Source: Luxibacter massiliensis (GTDB lineage: Bacteria; Bacillota; Clostridia; Lachnospirales; Lachnospiraceae). Taken from it: a stretch of DNA of 64,000 nt. The notes under the pieces were generated by a model. That model worked only from the letters and a program-made list of their open reading frames with translations. It was not told the DNA's origin and ran no database searches. Positions within the stretch are counted from its first letter, which is position 1. Each line of letters begins with the position of its first letter. The stretch is from positions 2,976,001 through 3,040,000 of the forward strand of contig NZ_UWOE01000001.1 of NCBI RefSeq assembly GCF_900604355.1, written 5' to 3'. This document shows positions 61,009-64,000 of the stretch, piece after piece. The position numbers were made by a program, and so were the translations under genes.

Positions 61009-61668
61009 TCACCATTGGAAACTTTTTACTATGGATGAGAATAATAATTCCCAGCCGTCTACTGTCACAAATAAAAGCAGCTTAAAGGGCAAAGAGATCA
61101 TTGCAGGAGGGAGCATCATCATTCCCATAGACATCAGTGTACTGGATACAATAATATCAATCAGCAAAAATGGGATAAAAATCAAAAAGCCTGCTACAAA
61201 CCCCCGCTTTAATTCGCTTGTCATAAAGGACGGGATAATGACTGTCATAGGAAGCTCTTCCACGTTCTCCACCTGCTCAGTACCGGACATCTCTGTAAAC
61301 AGGTTCAGCGCACTTGTCTCCGTATTCTTAAGCATAAAATCCTTCAGTGGAACCTGGGCGCGGTCAAGCGCTTCCTCCTGGGTAATTTCCTGGTTCTTGT
61401 AGGGTGTATATGCATTTGTATTAATATCCTTGATTACAGGATCCATAATGAACAAGGTCAAAAATAAAGAAATTCCAATCAAAACTATATTAGGCGGAGT
61501 CTGCTGGATCCCAAGGGCATTTCTCAGAAATGACAGAATAATAATTGTCCTCGTGAAAGATGTCACCATGACAAGAATAGAGGGCAGAAGTGCGATGATT
61601 GTAAGCATCAGCAGTATTTCTAATGTAGGAACCTGATTTCCGTTTACATTTATAAGTGAGTCATACAC
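61009..61668 (-). CDS. fliP: Flagellar export protein FliP
   Basis: The 219-residue protein has ILLMLTIIALLPSILVMVTS, FTRTIIILSFLRNALG and IPFLLIDIIVSSTLMSMGMM. It lacks the cleaved signal peptide found in many FliP proteins, explaining the shorter length; the start follows fliO by 6 bp, so no upstream extension is available. Confidence 0.94.
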   Translation of the reverse strand: MYDSLINVNGNQVPTLEILLMLTIIALLPSILVMVTSFTRTIIILSFLRNALGIQQTPPNIVLIGISLFLTLFIMDPVIKDINTNAYTPYKNQEITQEEALDRAQVPLKDFMLKNTETSALNLFTEMSGTEQVENVEELPMTVIIPSFMTSELKRGFVAGFLIFIPFLLIDIIVSSTLMSMGMMMLPPAMISLPFKLLLFVTVDGWELLFSSIVKSFQW

Positions 61669-61674
61669 CGGCTT

Positions 61675-62019
61675 CTACCTCCCCTTCTTACCAATTTCTC
61701 CTAATTTCCCCATAATCGCCTTGAAATCCGGCGCTTTCGTCCCTGACTCTCCCGACTCTGGCGACAATGGGAAAAGTTCGTCATCCTGAAGCTCAGCCAG
61801 GACATTTACCTGGCCCGCTGTAATTCCGACAAGCAGATATTTCCCCCCGACCTGTATAACCGCAATATGCCTGTCCTGGCCCACTGCAATCTGGTCGAGC
61901 AGCCGCATATAGCGCGAACTGCTGTTTTTATTTACTCCCTTCCCAACATATCTGCTGAACAGGTAGCTCAGATAAATAATAAGCGCTGCTGCGACAAAGG
62001 TAATAAGCACTCTCCACAT
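61675..62019 (-). CDS. fliO: Flagellar biosynthesis protein FliO
   Basis: The 114-residue protein has an N-terminal membrane helix (VLITFVAAALIIYLSYLF) and a small beta domain with the FliO pattern DQIAVGQDRHIAVIQVGGKY. It assists FliP assembly. It lies between fliY and fliP. Confidence 0.9.
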   Translation of the reverse strand: MWRVLITFVAAALIIYLSYLFSRYVGKGVNKNSSSRYMRLLDQIAVGQDRHIAVIQVGGKYLLVGITAGQVNVLAELQDDELFPLSPESGESGTKAPDFKAIMGKLGEIGKKGR

Positions 62020-62046
62020 AGATTTCCTTCCTGATATATCTTCCTG

Positions 62047-63378
62047 TTATTCTAATACGGCAAAATTAACCTTCATGATCTCTGTAATTCTGATACCAAA
62101 GTTGTCCTCAACAACTACTACATCGCCTTTTGCAATACATTGTCCATTTACAAACAGATCCACCTGCTCCCCTGCCAGCTTATCGAGAACCACAAGAGAC
62201 CCCTTTGTAAAGTCTAATATATCTTTAACCAATTTCTGGGTACGTCCTATTTCTACTGAAATTTCAAGGGGAACTCCCATGATCAGTTCCATGTTCTCTT
62301 CCTGTTCACCTTCCAGCACAATGTCCCTGCTCTGGCTTAAATTAGGCCTGGCCGCAGGCTGAACATTAATCAGCTTGGGATCTGGTTCTTTTCTCCTTGC
62401 CTCCAGCTCCTGCTGCATGGCCTGCATCTGCTGCATCATCTGCTGCATCATCTGCATCTGCATCATGGACATATCCTGTCCCACTCCGGGTTGGACTGGC
62501 ATTGCCGCCGCACCTGCCGGCGCCTGTGTGGGCGCTGCTGCTTCCATCTGTGGCTGAACTGTGCCCTGAGGCATAGCCTCCGCCGCAGCTTGGGCCGGCT
62601 GTGTGCCCTGAGGCGCCGCCGGACTGTCTCCACCTATATCTCCATTTAGCAGCCTCTCGATTTCCTCCTGGGAAAGTGTTCCTCCTCCCTGGGGTGCTTC
62701 TTCCTTCTTTTCACTGGCCGCTTCCTGTACCGGGGCAGGCGCAGGCGCTTCTTCTGCCTGATTCCCAGACACATCCACAATGGCCTCATCTGGAAGGAAT
62801 CCTTTCACCAATCCCTTGGCCAGCTCTATTGGCATTACATTGTAGAATTCACTTTCCAGCTTATCATCAATTTTCAAAGTAAACCCTACTACTACTTTAG
62901 GGTTCCCGTCGACGAAATATTTATCAATAAATTCTTCCTCATTCTTTACTTCAAAAGAAATAGGAGTAGAAATATTGACCATACGCCCTAAAAATTCTGA
63001 CAATGCAGTGGAGGACGCCCCCATCATCTGGTTCATGACTTCACAGACTGCACTGATATTCATCTCATTTAATTCGAACTCTTCGTCTGCGATCTCCATG
63101 CCCATCAGCATCTCTACGATTACCTTCACGTCATGCCGTTTAAGGAGCATGACGTTCTTGCCCTCCAGGCCTGATACGTAGGTAATCTCAACGCCGACTG
63201 CCGGTTCCACTTTATCCATCTTAAATTCTTCTTTGGTTACAACATTTACGATAGGTGTCGTGATGTCTACCCTGGCATTCAGCATTGTGGAAACCGCTGT
63301 CGCAGATGCTCCAAGGCTGATATTGAGGATTTCGCCTATCGCATCTATTTCCAATGTACTAAAACAATTAGAACCCAT
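62047..63378 (-). CDS. fliY: Motor switch phosphatase FliY (CheC-like plus FliN domain)
   Basis: The 443-residue protein has an N-terminal CheC-like domain (~1-200) with two complete phosphatase sites (Asp12-Glu16-Asn19-Pro42 and Ser109-Glu113-Asn116-Pro139). A long linker contains a FliM/FliY-type CheY-binding motif (LSQEEIERLLNGD, 235-247) and a Met/Gln-rich stretch (~303-323). The C-terminal SpoA/FliN domain (~360-443) belongs to the C ring. In most relatives the CheY-binding motif is at the N-terminus, here it is internal. A short CAG/ATG-rich stretch in the DNA matches the Met/Gln part. Confidence 0.93.
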   Translation of the reverse strand: MGSNCFSTLEIDAIGEILNISLGASATAVSTMLNARVDITTPIVNVVTKEEFKMDKVEPAVGVEITYVSGLEGKNVMLLKRHDVKVIVEMLMGMEIADEEFELNEMNISAVCEVMNQMMGASSTALSEFLGRMVNISTPISFEVKNEEEFIDKYFVDGNPKVVVGFTLKIDDKLESEFYNVMPIELAKGLVKGFLPDEAIVDVSGNQAEEAPAPAPVQEAASEKKEEAPQGGGTLSQEEIERLLNGDIGGDSPAAPQGTQPAQAAAEAMPQGTVQPQMEAAAPTQAPAGAAAMPVQPGVGQDMSMMQMQMMQQMMQQMQAMQQELEARRKEPDPKLINVQPAARPNLSQSRDIVLEGEQEENMELIMGVPLEISVEIGRTQKLVKDILDFTKGSLVVLDKLAGEQVDLFVNGQCIAKGDVVVVEDNFGIRITEIMKVNFAVLE

Positions 63379-63414
63379 ATATCCTATCTCTCCTTCTGGG
63401 TTAACCCCTCATTT

Positions 63415-63858
63415 CTATTTTCCAATCTCCAGTGCCTTCTGTGCCATAAGTTTAATTGCATTGAAAGCTGTAATGTTAGCCTCATATGATCTGGTCGCAG
63501 ACATCCCGTCAACAGTCTCTTTCACAAGGTCTACATTGGGCATCATAACATAACCATTCTCATCTGCATCTGGATGCTCAGGGTTATATACCGGATTCAG
63601 GTCGCTTTGATCCTCCAGGATCTGAGAAACCTGTACCCCTCCCTTTTCCGAGGTTTTCCCACTCAACCGGCTGTTAAACTCTGAACGGAAGGAAGTAGAC
63701 GGCTTCTCCTCCAGCACCACCATCTTCCTTCTATATGCACCGCCGCTGTCCGTCCTTGTCGTATTAATATTAGATATATTCTCGGCTGCAATATCCAGCC
63801 TCTGCCTCTGCGCCGTCATGCCTGACGCGCTGATATCAAATGAATTTAAAAAAGACAT
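63415..63858 (-). CDS. flgC: Flagellar basal-body rod protein FlgC
   Basis: The 147-residue protein starts MSFLNSFDISASGMTAQRQR, has LDIAAENISNINTTRT and ends with the typical SYEANITAFNAIKLMAQKAL. It is a proximal rod protein normally encoded with flgB and fliE; here it stands between cheY and fliY. If a second flgC exists elsewhere, this may be a duplicate. Confidence 0.9.
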   Translation of the reverse strand: MSFLNSFDISASGMTAQRQRLDIAAENISNINTTRTDSGGAYRRKMVVLEEKPSTSFRSEFNSRLSGKTSEKGGVQVSQILEDQSDLNPVYNPEHPDADENGYVMMPNVDLVKETVDGMSATRSYEANITAFNAIKLMAQKALEIGK

Positions 63859-63873
63859 ATCCCGCCTCCAGTA

Positions 63874-64000
63874 TTAACCCAGAATCTTTTTGACAGTTGA
63901 TAAAATACGCTCAGGCTTAAAAGGCTTTACGATAAAATCCTTTGCCCCTGATTTGATAGATTCCATAACCATGGCCTCCTGCCCCATTGCAGAACACATC
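63874..64000 (-). CDS. cheY: CheY-type receiver (C-terminal part, cut by window edge)
   Basis: The last ~42 codons are visible, read into the window from beyond 64000: CSAMGQEAMVMESIKSG, the conserved Lys in DFIVKPFKPERIL, then a short helix and TAA. The CSA/Lys arrangement matches CheY of clostridial flagellar operons, which acts on FliM/FliY in the motor. The upstream portion is outside the window. Confidence 0.85.
   Translation of the reverse strand, partial: MCSAMGQEAMVMESIKSGAKDFIVKPFKPERILSTVKKILG

Overview
The window looks like a chromosomal segment of a flagellated anaerobe of the Lachnospiraceae (Clostridium cluster XIVa type). This is inferred from Firmicutes-style ribosomal, RNA polymerase and PTS genes, strong AGGAGG ribosome binding sites, a FliY-type motor switch, CheC/CheD/CheV chemotaxis proteins and Hpt, ABC and LicT modules typical of gut clostridia. 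No rRNA, tRNA, CRISPR array, transposase or prophage gene was seen.

Layout. 1-2.1 kb: the 3' end of a KdpD-type sensor kinase, its KdpE-type regulator and a tiny membrane protein. 2.2-7.7 kb: an AT-rich catabolic cluster with four genes on the minus strand (NRAMP-related transporter, L-cysteine desulfidase, 2-amino-thiazoline-4-carboxylate hydrolase, carbamoylase) and a divergent IclR regulator. Together they suggest a route from a thiazoline, or N-carbamoylcysteine, through cysteine to pyruvate, ammonia and H2S. Its ends carry inverted copies of one small repeat. 7.9-23.2 kb: rpmG-secE-nusG-rplKA-rplJL, then an arabinose block (araR-araD-araA, no araB), then rpoB-rpoC, all on the minus strand. 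The arabinose genes sit between rplL and rpoB, behind a strong terminator, and rpoB has its own promoter.

23.4-28.2 kb: a beta-glucoside operon (licT, PTS IIBCA, GH1 enzyme) with two LicT-type antiterminator/terminator switches. 28.3-31.4 kb: ogg and nth repair glycosylases, a TetR regulator with two operator-like palindromes, and a decaying gene. 31.4-37 kb: a heterodimeric ABC exporter with a divergent LysR regulator, and a beta-hydroxyacid dehydrogenase. 37-45.6 kb: two chemoreceptors (one ending in a hemerythrin domain), a nucleotidyltransferase-like protein, an FtsE-like ATPase without FtsX, a 62-bp tandem repeat array, a secreted C39-like protein, and an orphan Hpt/receiver pair.

45.6-64 kb: flagellar and chemotaxis genes. 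fliD-fliS and a chaperone-like gene form one minus-strand unit. A ParA-like ATPase and a proline-rich ComFB protein are divergent from it. A long minus-strand operon then runs cheY (partial)-flgC-fliY-fliOPQR-flhB-flhA-fliA-flgF-flgG-cheC-cheD-cheV-EAL/HDOD. flhF and flhG are absent where they are often found.

The points most worth following are the thiazoline/cysteine cluster with its non-canonical NRAMP protein, a structured repeat present twice (26.5 and 50.9 kb) with a compensatory base-pair change, and the ParA-ComFB pair.
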